DNA from: CAZJJK01 sp964546285
Lineage (GTDB): Bacteria > Spirochaetota > Spirochaetia > Treponematales > Breznakiellaceae
DNA length: 18,049 nucleotides
Reading direction: 5' to 3'
NCBI GenBank assembly: GCA_964546285.1
Contig: CAZJJK010000066.1
Location: 1-18,049, forward strand
The notes under the pieces were generated by a model that was not told the DNA's origin, did not search any database, and was given only the letters and a program-made list of their open reading frames with translations. This document shows positions 6,208 through 14,216 of this stretch, piece by piece (within the stretch, counting starts at the first letter, position 1; every line of letters starts with the position of its first letter). The translations under genes and the position numbers were made by a program.

Positions 6208-6507
6208 TTATAAATGGGAAGCGATAGTCAGCATCTTCCGGAAAGCCGAATCCGCTTTTTTTAGTTCCCTTGAGCCCCGCGTTATTTTGCATAGGCTCAA
6301 GCCCAAGCGTTTGGCTATCTCCCTCTGCGGCGTTTTTTGATCCAATTCTTTCACCAACGCCCACCGGGCGGCCACATCATCCGTTTCCGCTGGGGTTAGC
6401 AAGCTTCGTAAAAAACCTTCAATTAACAGGGCGTCAGTCGTCGCGGCGAAGGCGCGAGACAATTCCGCTATATTCTCTTTCACCATTATCGGGTCATGTG
6501 AATTCAT
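6208..6507 (-). CDS. TrpR / YerC-YecD family transcription regulator
   Basis: A 99-residue protein of the Trp repressor superfamily. The segment LTPAETDDVAARWALVKEL is the helix leading into the DNA-binding unit. REIAKRLGLSLCKITRGSREL is the helix-turn-helix, with the family's characteristic ITRGS. Length fits the family (about 95-110 residues). Whether it senses tryptophan cannot be told: related YerC/YecD proteins have unknown effectors, so I give no symbol. A TTG at 6522 would add five residues. I choose ATG 6507 because a TATAGT hexamer ends exactly 6 bases upstream, which suggests a leaderless mRNA; no Shine-Dalgarno is visible for either start. It lies downstream of the cyclase and upstream of the MCP promoter, all on the minus strand, and could regulate the chemotaxis pair. 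Confidence 0.82.
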   Translation of the reverse strand: MNSHDPIMVKENIAELSRAFAATTDALLIEGFLRSLLTPAETDDVAARWALVKELDQKTPQREIAKRLGLSLCKITRGSRELKKADSAFRKMLTIASHL

Positions 6508-6513
6508 AGCGAT

Positions 6514-6519
6514 ACTATA
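6514..6519 (-). promoter_or_regulatory. -10 element for a leaderless trpR-like transcript
   Basis: TATAGT on the minus strand is followed by six bases (atcgct) and the ATG. It matches the -10 consensus at 5/6 positions and would start transcription at or next to the A of the start codon. The -35 region (TTTCGC) is poor and lies within the tail of the preceding hairpin. Confidence 0.45.
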
Positions 6520-6542
6520 CAACGGAACACGCGGCGGCGAAA

Positions 6543-6564
6543 GCCCAGCGCGAAAGCGCTGGGC
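6543..6564 (-). terminator. Hairpin terminator after the adenylate cyclase gene
   Basis: A perfect 9-bp stem, gcccagcgc / gcgctgggc, closes a 4-base loop 12 bases beyond the cyclase stop. On the minus strand it is followed by only TTTCGCC, so the T-tract is weak and termination may be partial, letting some cyclase transcript run into the trpR-like gene. Confidence 0.6.
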
Positions 6565-6576
6565 GCCGAGGCTTTG

Positions 6577-9312
6577 TTATTTCATGGTAAGGTTATAAAC
6601 GCCATCCCAATCTTCCGCTGGGGGTTTCTTCATAAAGGCCGAACAGCGGTCAATATACATTTTAGCCGGAACGTCATCAGGCTTCAATTCCATAGCGGCT
6701 TTGAAAACATCGCGGGCTTTTGGCCAAGCTCGGTCTTCAAAAAGGTTCATGCCCTCATCAAATTGTCCAAAGAAATCAATCATCCGCTGATCCAATTTAG
6801 ATTTTTCCTCAACCAGCTCATAGATCCTGATAGGCTGGCTTTTGCCGACAACTCTAATGCGGTCCAAGCGCCGATACAGGAATGAATCACCGGCGACCCT
6901 CTGCGTGTCCTCCGAAACGCAGATCCACGTACCGTACTGTTTATTAACGCCCTCCAAGCGGGCGGCGAGATTAACGGAGTCGCCGATTATCGTATAATCC
7001 ATCTTGCGATCCGTCCCCATATTGCCAACGACCATATCGCCGGTATTAATGCCGACGCGGGTCAATAGCGGCGAGGGCGCGATTCCGTCCGCCAGGAATT
7101 TCTCATTGAGCTGGCTTTCTATACGCTTCATCTGTACGGCGGCCAGACAGCCGCGCTCGGCGTGATCCGGCAGATCCAGCGGCGCGCCAAAGAAGGCGAT
7201 AATCGCGTCGCCCTCGTATTTATCGATTGTTCCCTTAAGGTCAAGAATAGCGTCGCTCATCCCCGTAAGGTAACGGTTTAGCAGTCGGACGAGATCCTCT
7301 GGACTTAATTTCTCTGAAACCGTGGAAAAACCGCGGATATCGGTGAAAAGGGCCGTCATGGTTTTTTTTGTGCCGCCCAGTTTAAGCCTGGTCGGGTCCG
7401 CCACAATCTCCCGGATAACCTCGGATGACAGGTAATGGGAAAAAGCGTTGCGCAGGAAGCCTTTTTCCCTTTCCGTACGCAGGAACGATACGATAGTGGA
7501 AATCAAGAAGGTCAGCGCCGAAGCTATGACCGGAGAAGCCGGTCCTATCCAGCGCCCCGTGAAGATGAAAATCATAACCAACACGCCAGCCATGATTAAC
7601 ACCCAAACAACGCCTATTACTATCTCTATCAGCGGCGGCTGGCCGCGGATGATCAACGCCAACCCGAACGAGGCGGCGGCGGCGATCAGGATAGGAAGCC
7701 AGATAGGAACGTCATCAAGGAAGCTTTCATTGTTGATGGTATTGAGAACCGCGGCATGCGTGCCGACGTTGACGTATTCGCTGTCAAAGGGGTTAACGCC
7801 AATATCGGTCGTTCCCGTGGACGTCCAGCCCGTAATGACGAAGGTGCCGGCCACATCCCGCTTTAGCTCGTCTCGTATCCTCGCTAAGTCTTGGGCGATC
7901 GCTCGCGTTTTCTCAAAATACTCAGGCGCGTCCTCAAGCATAAATTCATATTGGCTTCTCGCTTCGCCATCCAAATCTTCATTATCAAGTAAGGCTTGGA
8001 GCTGTAAGGCTATAGCATCTTCCGGCCGCTTATCTAAATACTCTAAAGTCGCGGTCAGAGCGGTGTCGCGCATTTCCCTCAGCTCAATTTTGGATTCTTC
8101 GCCTATCATGCCGTCTTCCTCAAGGCAAGCGCGCCGGTATTCTTGCGCTCGTTCAGCCAAATAGACCGGCGAATCCAAGCCGTCATACATGGAAAAATAG
8201 CCCCAGTCGTCGCGGATTTTTAGGTTATGCGTCAGATCGTCAAACAAGCGGTCATGGATAATCAACTTGCGGAATGAAATATGTCTGAAGCTGTCAGCGT
8301 AGGTTTTATGCGGCCAGTCAATCAGCATGCGCCCGTCTTCGGTAAGGGGAATATCGATGGTTTTTATCTCGCCGGAAGGCAGTTTCGCGTCGATTAAGCG
8401 AATTCTCCGTTTTGATAATTCCAAGGTCGGCGATCCGTAAGAAGCTAGGAGCGGCGCGAACACCAATTGGGCGAATAAACGGTCCTTGTAGCGGAATAGA
8501 AGATCGATGCGGCGCCGTACGCCGTCGTTGTCAATTTGCACGTTTGGGAAACCGGCGCCGGCCGCTCTCTTCAGAATAGGGGGAATAGTTGGCCATATAT
8601 CGACAAATTCATCCACGACATCCGCTGAGCCGTCCACGATGGGCGGGCCGGGCAGGGCCGCCGTAATCATGGCCAGGTCCTCGGCCGCCTGAGACGCGTT
8701 AGGAACGGGTTCTTCCCGGCGGTTGACCGTAAAGTAGGCCCCTCCCATCAAAAGGGCAGCCCGCCCTAGCCGGGCGTCGTTGTCGGCGGCGACGCGGCGA
8801 ACCTGAGACAGCAATTCTTCTTTGACGCTGTCGCTCAGGCCAACTAAATCGTCAATATAGGCTTCGGCGTCGCCTAAGGGTATCTGCCCCTCGGCTAAGG
8901 CGCCGAATAAGGCGTAGATGTTTTCTCCCAGACTGCCAAAACCTTGGTTAAAATATTCCGGTAAGTTTTCTTCCAGAAAGCGCGAGTCTATACCGCGCGG
9001 GCTGGCATCGACATATTCTATATCGAATACGACCGTCCGCGCTCCCAGCTCGCCAAGCAAGGCTAGGCCGTCCGCGGTGATGTCGCGGCCAACCGGCCAA
9101 GTGCCCACCTCGGCCATGGCGGTATCGTCAAAATCGGCCAAGAGTATGGTTGGGTCCTCCCTTGGTTCGGCGCGGGCGCGTAGACAGAGATCAAAAACCG
9201 CCCAGTCAATGGCATCAAATCCACCGGCTAGAGCCGCGATCGCGATCACGATGGAGACCGCCGCCGGAATTAAAAAGGCCGGAATCATAAAAATAGAGTT
9301 TTTTTGCGACAT
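6577..9312 (-). CDS. CHASE2-domain class III adenylate cyclase
   Basis: 911-residue membrane protein making cAMP from ATP. It has an N-terminal membrane helix (about 9-31) and an extracytoplasmic CHASE2 sensor that begins DWAVFDLCLRAR and ends near 525 (FVITGWTSTG, NPFDSEYVNVGTHAAVLNTI). Three C-terminal helices follow (about 538-556, 561-585, 592-611), then a cytoplasmic catalytic domain (about 645-830). Metal-binding Asp658 (FTDIRGFS) and Asp702 (YEGDAIIAFFG), adenine-type Lys698 (DKYEGD) and Asp772 (MDYTIIGD), Asn781 and Arg785 (NLAARLE) are all present, so it should be an active adenylate rather than guanylate cyclase. A helical tail (about 840-911) ends WDGVYNLTMK; I recall similar tails in spirochaete relatives. 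A charged helical stretch at about 385-485 looks inserted in the sensor. The longer frame begins at 9324, but GGAG lies 6 bases before ATG 9312. It is divergent from the envelope operon. Confidence 0.93.
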   Translation of the reverse strand: MSQKNSIFMIPAFLIPAAVSIVIAIAALAGGFDAIDWAVFDLCLRARAEPREDPTILLADFDDTAMAEVGTWPVGRDITADGLALLGELGARTVVFDIEYVDASPRGIDSRFLEENLPEYFNQGFGSLGENIYALFGALAEGQIPLGDAEAYIDDLVGLSDSVKEELLSQVRRVAADNDARLGRAALLMGGAYFTVNRREEPVPNASQAAEDLAMITAALPGPPIVDGSADVVDEFVDIWPTIPPILKRAAGAGFPNVQIDNDGVRRRIDLLFRYKDRLFAQLVFAPLLASYGSPTLELSKRRIRLIDAKLPSGEIKTIDIPLTEDGRMLIDWPHKTYADSFRHISFRKLIIHDRLFDDLTHNLKIRDDWGYFSMYDGLDSPVYLAERAQEYRRACLEEDGMIGEESKIELREMRDTALTATLEYLDKRPEDAIALQLQALLDNEDLDGEARSQYEFMLEDAPEYFEKTRAIAQDLARIRDELKRDVAGTFVITGWTSTGTTDIGVNPFDSEYVNVGTHAAVLNTINNESFLDDVPIWLPILIAAAASFGLALIIRGQPPLIEIVIGVVWVLIMAGVLVMIFIFTGRWIGPASPVIASALTFLISTIVSFLRTEREKGFLRNAFSHYLSSEVIREIVADPTRLKLGGTKKTMTALFTDIRGFSTVSEKLSPEDLVRLLNRYLTGMSDAILDLKGTIDKYEGDAIIAFFGAPLDLPDHAERGCLAAVQMKRIESQLNEKFLADGIAPSPLLTRVGINTGDMVVGNMGTDRKMDYTIIGDSVNLAARLEGVNKQYGTWICVSEDTQRVAGDSFLYRRLDRIRVVGKSQPIRIYELVEEKSKLDQRMIDFFGQFDEGMNLFEDRAWPKARDVFKAAMELKPDDVPAKMYIDRCSAFMKKPPAEDWDGVYNLTMK

Positions 9313-9404
9313 TTCACACTCCATATCGTGAATTCTTTGCGATAATCTGATATCATTATAACAGCCTTTCGCGGTATGCGCGCAATTCTTGGGAGGTATT
9401 TATA
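9313..9404. promoter_or_regulatory. Divergent promoter region, cyclase / envelope operon
   Basis: Only 92 bases separate the two start codons. On the minus strand a perfect TATAAT (9360-9355) would start cyclase transcription near 9348, leaving a leader of about 36 bases. Its best -35 (TTGCGC, 19 bases away) is weak. Plus-strand candidates (TATAAC 9357-9362 or TATCAT 9351-9356) overlap the same bases, so the two promoters probably compete or are regulated together. GGGAGG at 9391-9396 is the ribosome-binding site of the plus-strand operon. Confidence 0.5.
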
Positions 9405-9860
9405 ATGAAGTTTCGCCTCGCAGCGGCGACGTGTCTATTATTAGGACTCGTTATACCGCTCGGTGCTCAATCAAATTCCTTAATCGACATCCTGATGGCG
9501 CAGCCGAATGCCCTCTACGGTGAAACCGCTTATCTCACCTTAATGGGCGGCGGTTGGATCGGCGAAAACGCCACTCCCGAGGATGCTTTCGCAATGGCTC
9601 AAGAGAAAGGGTGGATCGCCTCGGACAAGACAGCCGCCGATTCGCCAAGTCTCGCGGATCTCGCGTTTTTGGCTATGCAGGGCTTACGCGCTAATGGCGG
9701 TATCGGCTGGATGCTTTTCCCGTCGCGGCGTTACGCGTATAAGGAGTTAGTCAGTCACGGCATTATTAACACAAGCGGCGGCGAATCACGCATACCCTCC
9801 GGCGAGGAAGTCGTTCGCGTAATCGGCAGGGTAGCTGAGCTGCCGCGGAGGTGGAAATGA
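9405..9860 (+). CDS. Small secreted protein, first gene of the envelope operon
   Basis: 151-residue protein of unknown function. A signal peptide (MKFRLAAATCLLLGLVIPLGAQ) predicts export; the Cys in it is not in a good lipobox. The mature part is compact and helix-rich, with conserved-looking segments such as LADLAFLAMQGLRANGGIGWMLFPSRRYAYKEL and a C-terminal SGEEVVRVIGRV. It looks like a periplasmic helical domain; a distant resemblance to S-layer-homology-like repeats is possible but unproven. GGGAGG 8 bases upstream sets the start. Its TGA overlaps the ATG of the next gene (ATGA), so the two are translationally coupled and likely act together. Confidence 0.75.
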   Translation: MKFRLAAATCLLLGLVIPLGAQSNSLIDILMAQPNALYGETAYLTLMGGGWIGENATPEDAFAMAQEKGWIASDKTAADSPSLADLAFLAMQGLRANGGIGWMLFPSRRYAYKELVSHGIINTSGGESRIPSGEEVVRVIGRVAELPRRWK

Positions 9861-11206
9861 AACGTCTTAGTGTGCTTACCGCCGGCGTGTTTTTTATGGC
9901 TGGCGCCCTCTTATCGGCTCAAAGCTTTGATATCAATTTGGATGGATCAGCCTCCGTTTCGCGTACGTCTGATACCAGCGCCTCATTCAGTCAAGGCGTG
10001 AATTTTGGTTTTACCCTTCCCCTTGGGACGGCGCATCGTTTGGCGGCTAAGCTGGGGACAAGCGTTGGCGTGAGTTATTCCGCCGGCGAAGCTTATTTTA
10101 CCTATCCGGCCGCCCTTGGCGATATCGATCTTCAGGAATTAAGCTATTCTTTCAATGGCCCAGTGGAAAAAGAAGGCTTTTCCAGTTTAGCTTTTAACGT
10201 TGGCCGCATCCCCTTCGCCGACTCGACCGGCGCGATATACGTGTATCGTGTGGATGGCGCTCAAGTTCAAGCGGTTTATGGGGCTTTCCAAGTAGGCGCC
10301 ACCGTCGGCTATACCGGCTTTCTTCCGGGTTCGGCTCCCATTCTGGCTGGGGCCTCCGATACTCTTTATGGCAATAACAGTTTCGCGCCGGCCAGAAGCT
10401 TGCTTGGATTTAGCGTGAAAACCAGCATAGTGCCTCGGCACCAAATATATGTGGCTTTTTTGGCGATGGAGGATCAGCGTGAAAGCGCCGATGAAAACCT
10501 GACCACGGTTATACCGGAATGGCAAAGCAATCTGGAAACAAGCGGTCAGGGAATTAGTTCTGACGCCGCCTATATCGACGCCGGTTTTTCCGGGGCTTTT
10601 GGCGCTTTAAGCTATTCTGGATATACCGCCATTCAGTTGGGCCATCGGCTTAAATATGTGGAGGACGCGAATTCGTCCTCTGGGTATTTTTATAAATACG
10701 TGCCGATAAGGGCCTTCAGTCTGGCTCTGTCCGCCCGTTATCCCCTGTCGGCGAGCATAAATCTTTCCGGACGCTTCTCCTTTGGCAGCGGCGATCCTGA
10801 CGGCGGGGAAACCGCGTTGGAATATCAGCCGATAACGAGAGCGTCTTCCGGTATGGTTTTTTCGCCCCAGCCCGGCAATGTCAGCCTTCTTGAGGCTGTC
10901 GTCGCCTATAAACCTTTCCCGAAAGTCTCAATCGGCTTGGAATCGGTTCAGGGGACATCGAAAACCGTACTCTTCTTTAAAAATGGTGTCGGCTCCGTTT
11001 CAGAAGCCGGAATTGATCCAGACGCGGCTTTTTCGCTGCTCGGTATAGAAGAAGATATTTCAGCCACCGTTCGTTTAATGAGCGATTTTAATGTAAATAT
11101 GGCGCTAGGCGCCTTTATTCCAATCACCGGGGCTTTTTTCCCAAGCTACACGGCGACTTCACCCTTTCAATTCATGCTCCGCGCGGGATTTTCCATCGCG
11201 CTCTAG
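9857..11206 (+). CDS. Probable outer-membrane beta-barrel protein
   Basis: 449 residues with a signal peptide (MKRLSVLTAGVFFMAGALLSAQ). The mature protein is a long series of alternating hydrophobic/polar beta-strand segments (FSQGVNFGFTLPLG, VGATVGYTGFLPG, FSLALSARYPLSASINLSGR, FMLRAGFSIAL), with no long hydrophobic helix, as expected for an outer-membrane barrel. No family name can be given from motifs alone. A GTG at 9851 is possible, but GGAGG (9847-9851) is correctly placed 5 bases before ATG 9857, which overlaps the previous stop. Ten bases separate its stop from the FecR-domain gene. It may be a channel or scaffold for the operon's secreted products. Confidence 0.75.
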   Translation: MKRLSVLTAGVFFMAGALLSAQSFDINLDGSASVSRTSDTSASFSQGVNFGFTLPLGTAHRLAAKLGTSVGVSYSAGEAYFTYPAALGDIDLQELSYSFNGPVEKEGFSSLAFNVGRIPFADSTGAIYVYRVDGAQVQAVYGAFQVGATVGYTGFLPGSAPILAGASDTLYGNNSFAPARSLLGFSVKTSIVPRHQIYVAFLAMEDQRESADENLTTVIPEWQSNLETSGQGISSDAAYIDAGFSGAFGALSYSGYTAIQLGHRLKYVEDANSSSGYFYKYVPIRAFSLALSARYPLSASINLSGRFSFGSGDPDGGETALEYQPITRASSGMVFSPQPGNVSLLEAVVAYKPFPKVSIGLESVQGTSKTVLFFKNGVGSVSEAGIDPDAAFSLLGIEEDISATVRLMSDFNVNMALGAFIPITGAFFPSYTATSPFQFMLRAGFSIAL

Positions 11207-11215
11207 GAGGAACGC

Positions 11216-12628
11216 ATGAAACGGACATTTTCTGTATTAGTTCTGATTGCTTTGGCGGTCACCGCCTTTGCGGATACTACCGCCGTACTCAAAGACCTTA
11301 AGGGTAAGGTAGAGATTAAACCCTTAGGCAAAAGCTGGGTAAAAGCCAAAGAGGGAATGGAGGTTGACATCCTGTCCACCATTTCCACCGGTTTTGACTC
11401 CAAAGCTACCTTGATGATAGACGATAACCAAATCGCCGTCGCTCCCCTAACCCGGCTTACCTTAGACAAGGTTGTGGAGCAGGCGGGCAAATTGGGTACG
11501 AACTTGCATCTTCGTGTAGGCAAAGTATCCGCTAAAGTTAAATCTTCAACTGGCGCGGCCCAGGATTTTAAGGTCACGAGTCCCTATTCCACCGCCTCCG
11601 TCCGAGGAACCGAGTTTTCCTTTGACGGCTTCGCCTTGGATGTGACCAACGGACAGGTCGATTTTCAGATCGGCGCGCCTGCCCGTTCGCTGTCTCTGCA
11701 GAACCTTAAGCGGGCTATCGAGAAACAGGTTACCGGCGAAGAAGCTGTGGAGGCCGAGGAAGTCGGCTATTCCGATTTTATGGCGTCCGTTGAAGAGGAA
11801 ATGGGCGGCCTGGAATTTGAGTTAACCGATGAACAGGGCAACGCGGTGACGCTGGACGACCCCGAGGTTATCCAAGCTCTAACGGTAGCCATCCAGATGG
11901 CCACCACGGGTGGAGCCGCTTCTTCCGAATCCGCCCAAGCCGCCGCCGAAGCCGAAGCCGAAGTCGCCGAAGCCGCCGTGGCGGCCGCCGACGCGCTGGC
12001 CGCCGAAGCTGACGCCGCCGCCGCCGCCGCCGAAGCTGACGCCGCCGCGGCTGAAGCCGCCGCCGCCGAAGCCGCCGCCGCCGCCGCTGAAAACGCCGAT
12101 GACGAGGAAGCCGCCGCCGCGGCCGAAGCCGCCGAAGCCGCCGCCGCCGAGGCGAAAGCCGCGGCCGAAGCCGCCGCCGCCGCCGAAGCCGCCGCCCGAG
12201 CGAGCGCCGAAAGCGCGAAAACCGAAGTTGAGGAAGCGAGGACAGCTGTGCAAGAGACGCATGAAGCGGCTCAAACAGAGGCCGCTCAAGCGAAGGCCGC
12301 CGTTGAAACCCTGGCTAAACTTGGACCCGCTCTCACTATCTCGGTTACGGCCGGTTCTTCGGCAAAATATGAATTCAACTACACGCCGACCACTCCCAGC
12401 GCGGGAGCGGGAAAAGCGGTCCAGAATTTAGCCGCTTCCATTACCCAGACCGACGCGAACGGCCAGACTACCACCACAACGGTGGATCCCGCCGCGCCCG
12501 CGACCGGCGATAGCGGAGCAACGCAAACGACAGTAACGAGCACGGACACCGAGACGCCGTCGACCGAACCGGTCGCGCCGCCGCCGCCCGCGCCCACCAC
12601 CGGTAAAATCAAGCTGATTTGGAGGTAG
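11216..12628 (+). CDS. FecR-domain protein with long Ala/Glu-rich helical segment
   Basis: 470 residues, exported (MKRTFSVLVLIALAVTAFAD). Residues about 21-152 form a FecR-type beta domain: AVLKDLKGKVEIK, STISTGFDSKATLMIDD, APLTRLTLDK, LRVGKVSAKVK, and VTSPYSTASVRGTEFSF with the family's TP-a-a-V-RGTEF pattern. An acidic linker follows, then a low-complexity run at about 234-365 made almost only of Ala, Glu, Asp and Lys, predicted to be one very long helix or coiled coil. The last 100 residues are Thr/Pro-rich. There is no cytoplasmic or transmembrane anti-sigma part, so it is not a FecR regulator of the classical kind; the domain probably has a structural role in the periplasm. AGGAGG overlaps the preceding stop and sets the start. 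The next gene begins 5 bases after its stop. Confidence 0.88.
   Translation: MKRTFSVLVLIALAVTAFADTTAVLKDLKGKVEIKPLGKSWVKAKEGMEVDILSTISTGFDSKATLMIDDNQIAVAPLTRLTLDKVVEQAGKLGTNLHLRVGKVSAKVKSSTGAAQDFKVTSPYSTASVRGTEFSFDGFALDVTNGQVDFQIGAPARSLSLQNLKRAIEKQVTGEEAVEAEEVGYSDFMASVEEEMGGLEFELTDEQGNAVTLDDPEVIQALTVAIQMATTGGAASSESAQAAAEAEAEVAEAAVAAADALAAEADAAAAAAEADAAAAEAAAAEAAAAAAENADDEEAAAAAEAAEAAAAEAKAAAEAAAAAEAAARASAESAKTEVEEARTAVQETHEAAQTEAAQAKAAVETLAKLGPALTISVTAGSSAKYEFNYTPTTPSAGAGKAVQNLAASITQTDANGQTTTTTVDPAAPATGDSGATQTTVTSTDTETPSTEPVAPPPPAPTTGKIKLIWR
11915..12310 (+). repeat. GCC/GAA-rich trinucleotide-like low-complexity tract
   Basis: This part of the FecR-domain gene is built from imperfect GCC, GAA and GCG codons, with runs of up to six or seven consecutive gcc. 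Every variation seen is in whole codons, so the reading frame is kept. The bias also creates long artefactual open frames (Pro-rich on the plus strand, Gly-rich on the minus strand). Such a tract is prone to slippage and to assembly error. Confidence 0.85.
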
Positions 12629-12633
12629 GAGCC

Positions 12634-14202
12634 ATGAAGACTATACGAACCGCGGCCTTTGCCGTTCTGGCTATATCATTAAGCCTCCTGGCGTCCTGCG
12701 CCTTGCTTGGGCCAAACGAGGGAGAAATCAGTTTCTCCATACCTGATCATATATTGGCGTCTTCGGCGGTTGAATCGTCGCGCGCCGTGCTCTCACAAGA
12801 CGGGACTCTGGGCTATGTCCGGGTATATATGGAATCCGCCGGCGCTATCCTATTCCTGGGTACCGGCGGCGTGGTTTTCGAGACCGCTATTCCGGCTGAT
12901 AAAACCATAACCATCAATGATGTGCCGCCGATGCGGAATTGCACGATCTATCTAGCGTTAAGCGAAAAAGGTAGCGGCGATTTCCGCGCTGTCAAATACG
13001 CCAAATCCGGCCTCTTCCATATCGTCGCCGGCGTCACGAGCGAAGTCGTCGTGGATACTTATCAGAGCCCCTTCCGGGATATCGCGAAGACGGCTAGCGG
13101 TTTCCTGACGGATACGGGCAGCGGCGTACGGGCCCTGGAATTCGGCGGCAGCCTGTATTTCCTGGCCGGCGGAACGCTTTATAAACAGAACGTCGAGACT
13201 GGTGTGGCGGATGAGGTTCTCGCGGTCAGCGGGAGCCAAGGCGACGTGACCATCGGCAAAGGCCTCGGTTTGGCCAAGGGTAAGGAATTACTCGCCACTG
13301 GCGGCTTTGGCGCGGATCAGCTCTGGATCAATACCGACCAGGGCATCTGGGCCCTTAGCGCCGACGGAAGGTCCATCAGCCAAGTAGGCGCGGCCGGAAA
13401 AGCCGTTTTGGATTCCGGCGCCCTAACCCTGGCTTATCAGGATGAGGAGACTGCCGTAGCGTTGGACGTGGCTTATTACCAATACGCCGGCGGAGTTGGC
13501 GGGGCTATTTCCTCGGATTCGGCCTGGGAATGGGAAGATATGGCCGATTATATCGACGAAGTGGATTTAGGACCAATAAAAGATACTATCCAGAACAGCA
13601 CGACCAAGCTTATCGCCGACTATGACTTTGTTAGCGGCGAAGCCGGCGTGACTTTCGGGTACGCTATCGTTCCCGGTATCGCCTCTCTGCGTATAGGCGC
13701 CGATATCAAGACGACTTTGGAAGACCTAAATACCGAAGGCGCTTCCGCCGTCGATATACTCAACACCATTACAGCGGGCAATTCGATCATGATATCACCC
13801 GATGATCTGATCCGCGCCGTCTCCTATCTGCCGGGCGAGGCGAACAGCACGCTCTTTGTCGGCACAAGCCGGGGTTTGTACTCCATCGCGACGAACGCGG
13901 CTGACGGTAAGCTACCCGAAAATTATGTGTCGACCGCCATTAATTTAGGCCGCGCGACGGATATCATCCGGGTGGAAGCGAAAACCATCGGCGCTGACGC
14001 CTATGTCGCGGCGCTTAATAAGAGCGGATCAGTATTTATCGTAAAGAACGGTGTTCTGGTGGAAGAGTTTAAGTATTACACCGGCATTCCGCAATTTGAC
14101 GGAAAAGCCGCTACCACCGGGGACCTCTTTTGGAGCGCTCAAGGTCTCGTAATCACCGGCGTGAACGGAGCCGTGCTTTATACGATCCCAACCTCCAAAT
14201 AA
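12634..14202 (+). CDS. Envelope lipoprotein with beta-propeller-like repeats
   Basis: 522-residue predicted lipoprotein. After MKTIRT and a hydrophobic core comes the lipobox LASC with Cys22, then an Ala-Leu-Leu-Gly start of the mature protein. The first about 130 residues look like a small beta domain (GYVRVYMESAGAILFLGTGG). The rest contains recurring strand sets typical of propeller blades: LYFLAGGTLYKQN, LWINTDQGIWALSADG, LFVGTSRGLYSI, VFIVKNGVLV, LVITGVNGAVLYTI. A partner-binding or scaffolding role is likely; no enzyme motif is seen. GGAGG at 12621 lies inside the end of the FecR-domain gene, 8 bases before ATG 12634. An upstream in-frame start at 12619 would spoil the signal peptide. 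Fourteen bases separate it from the next gene. Confidence 0.8.
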   Translation: MKTIRTAAFAVLAISLSLLASCALLGPNEGEISFSIPDHILASSAVESSRAVLSQDGTLGYVRVYMESAGAILFLGTGGVVFETAIPADKTITINDVPPMRNCTIYLALSEKGSGDFRAVKYAKSGLFHIVAGVTSEVVVDTYQSPFRDIAKTASGFLTDTGSGVRALEFGGSLYFLAGGTLYKQNVETGVADEVLAVSGSQGDVTIGKGLGLAKGKELLATGGFGADQLWINTDQGIWALSADGRSISQVGAAGKAVLDSGALTLAYQDEETAVALDVAYYQYAGGVGGAISSDSAWEWEDMADYIDEVDLGPIKDTIQNSTTKLIADYDFVSGEAGVTFGYAIVPGIASLRIGADIKTTLEDLNTEGASAVDILNTITAGNSIMISPDDLIRAVSYLPGEANSTLFVGTSRGLYSIATNAADGKLPENYVSTAINLGRATDIIRVEAKTIGADAYVAALNKSGSVFIVKNGVLVEEFKYYTGIPQFDGKAATTGDLFWSAQGLVITGVNGAVLYTIPTSK

Positions 14203-14216
14203 ATAAGGAAAGGCAG

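Noticed and set aside
7448..8164. 238-codon plus-strand frame opposite the cyclase
   Set aside because: Ser/Arg/Pro-rich antisense composition, no start signal, and it lies wholly inside a well-supported gene on the other strand.
11879..12289. Glycine-rich 136-codon minus-strand frame
   Set aside because: Antisense shadow of the same low-complexity tract.
11910..12431. Proline-rich 173-codon plus-strand frame
   Set aside because: It is the +1 shadow of the Ala/Glu-rich part of the FecR-domain gene: gcc/gaa codons read out of frame give Pro and Lys. It has no ribosome-binding site or domain.
14130..14216. N-terminal extension of the last operon gene into the lipoprotein gene
   Set aside because: The extension is Arg-rich, spoils the signal peptide, and a Shine-Dalgarno sits directly before ATG 14217.
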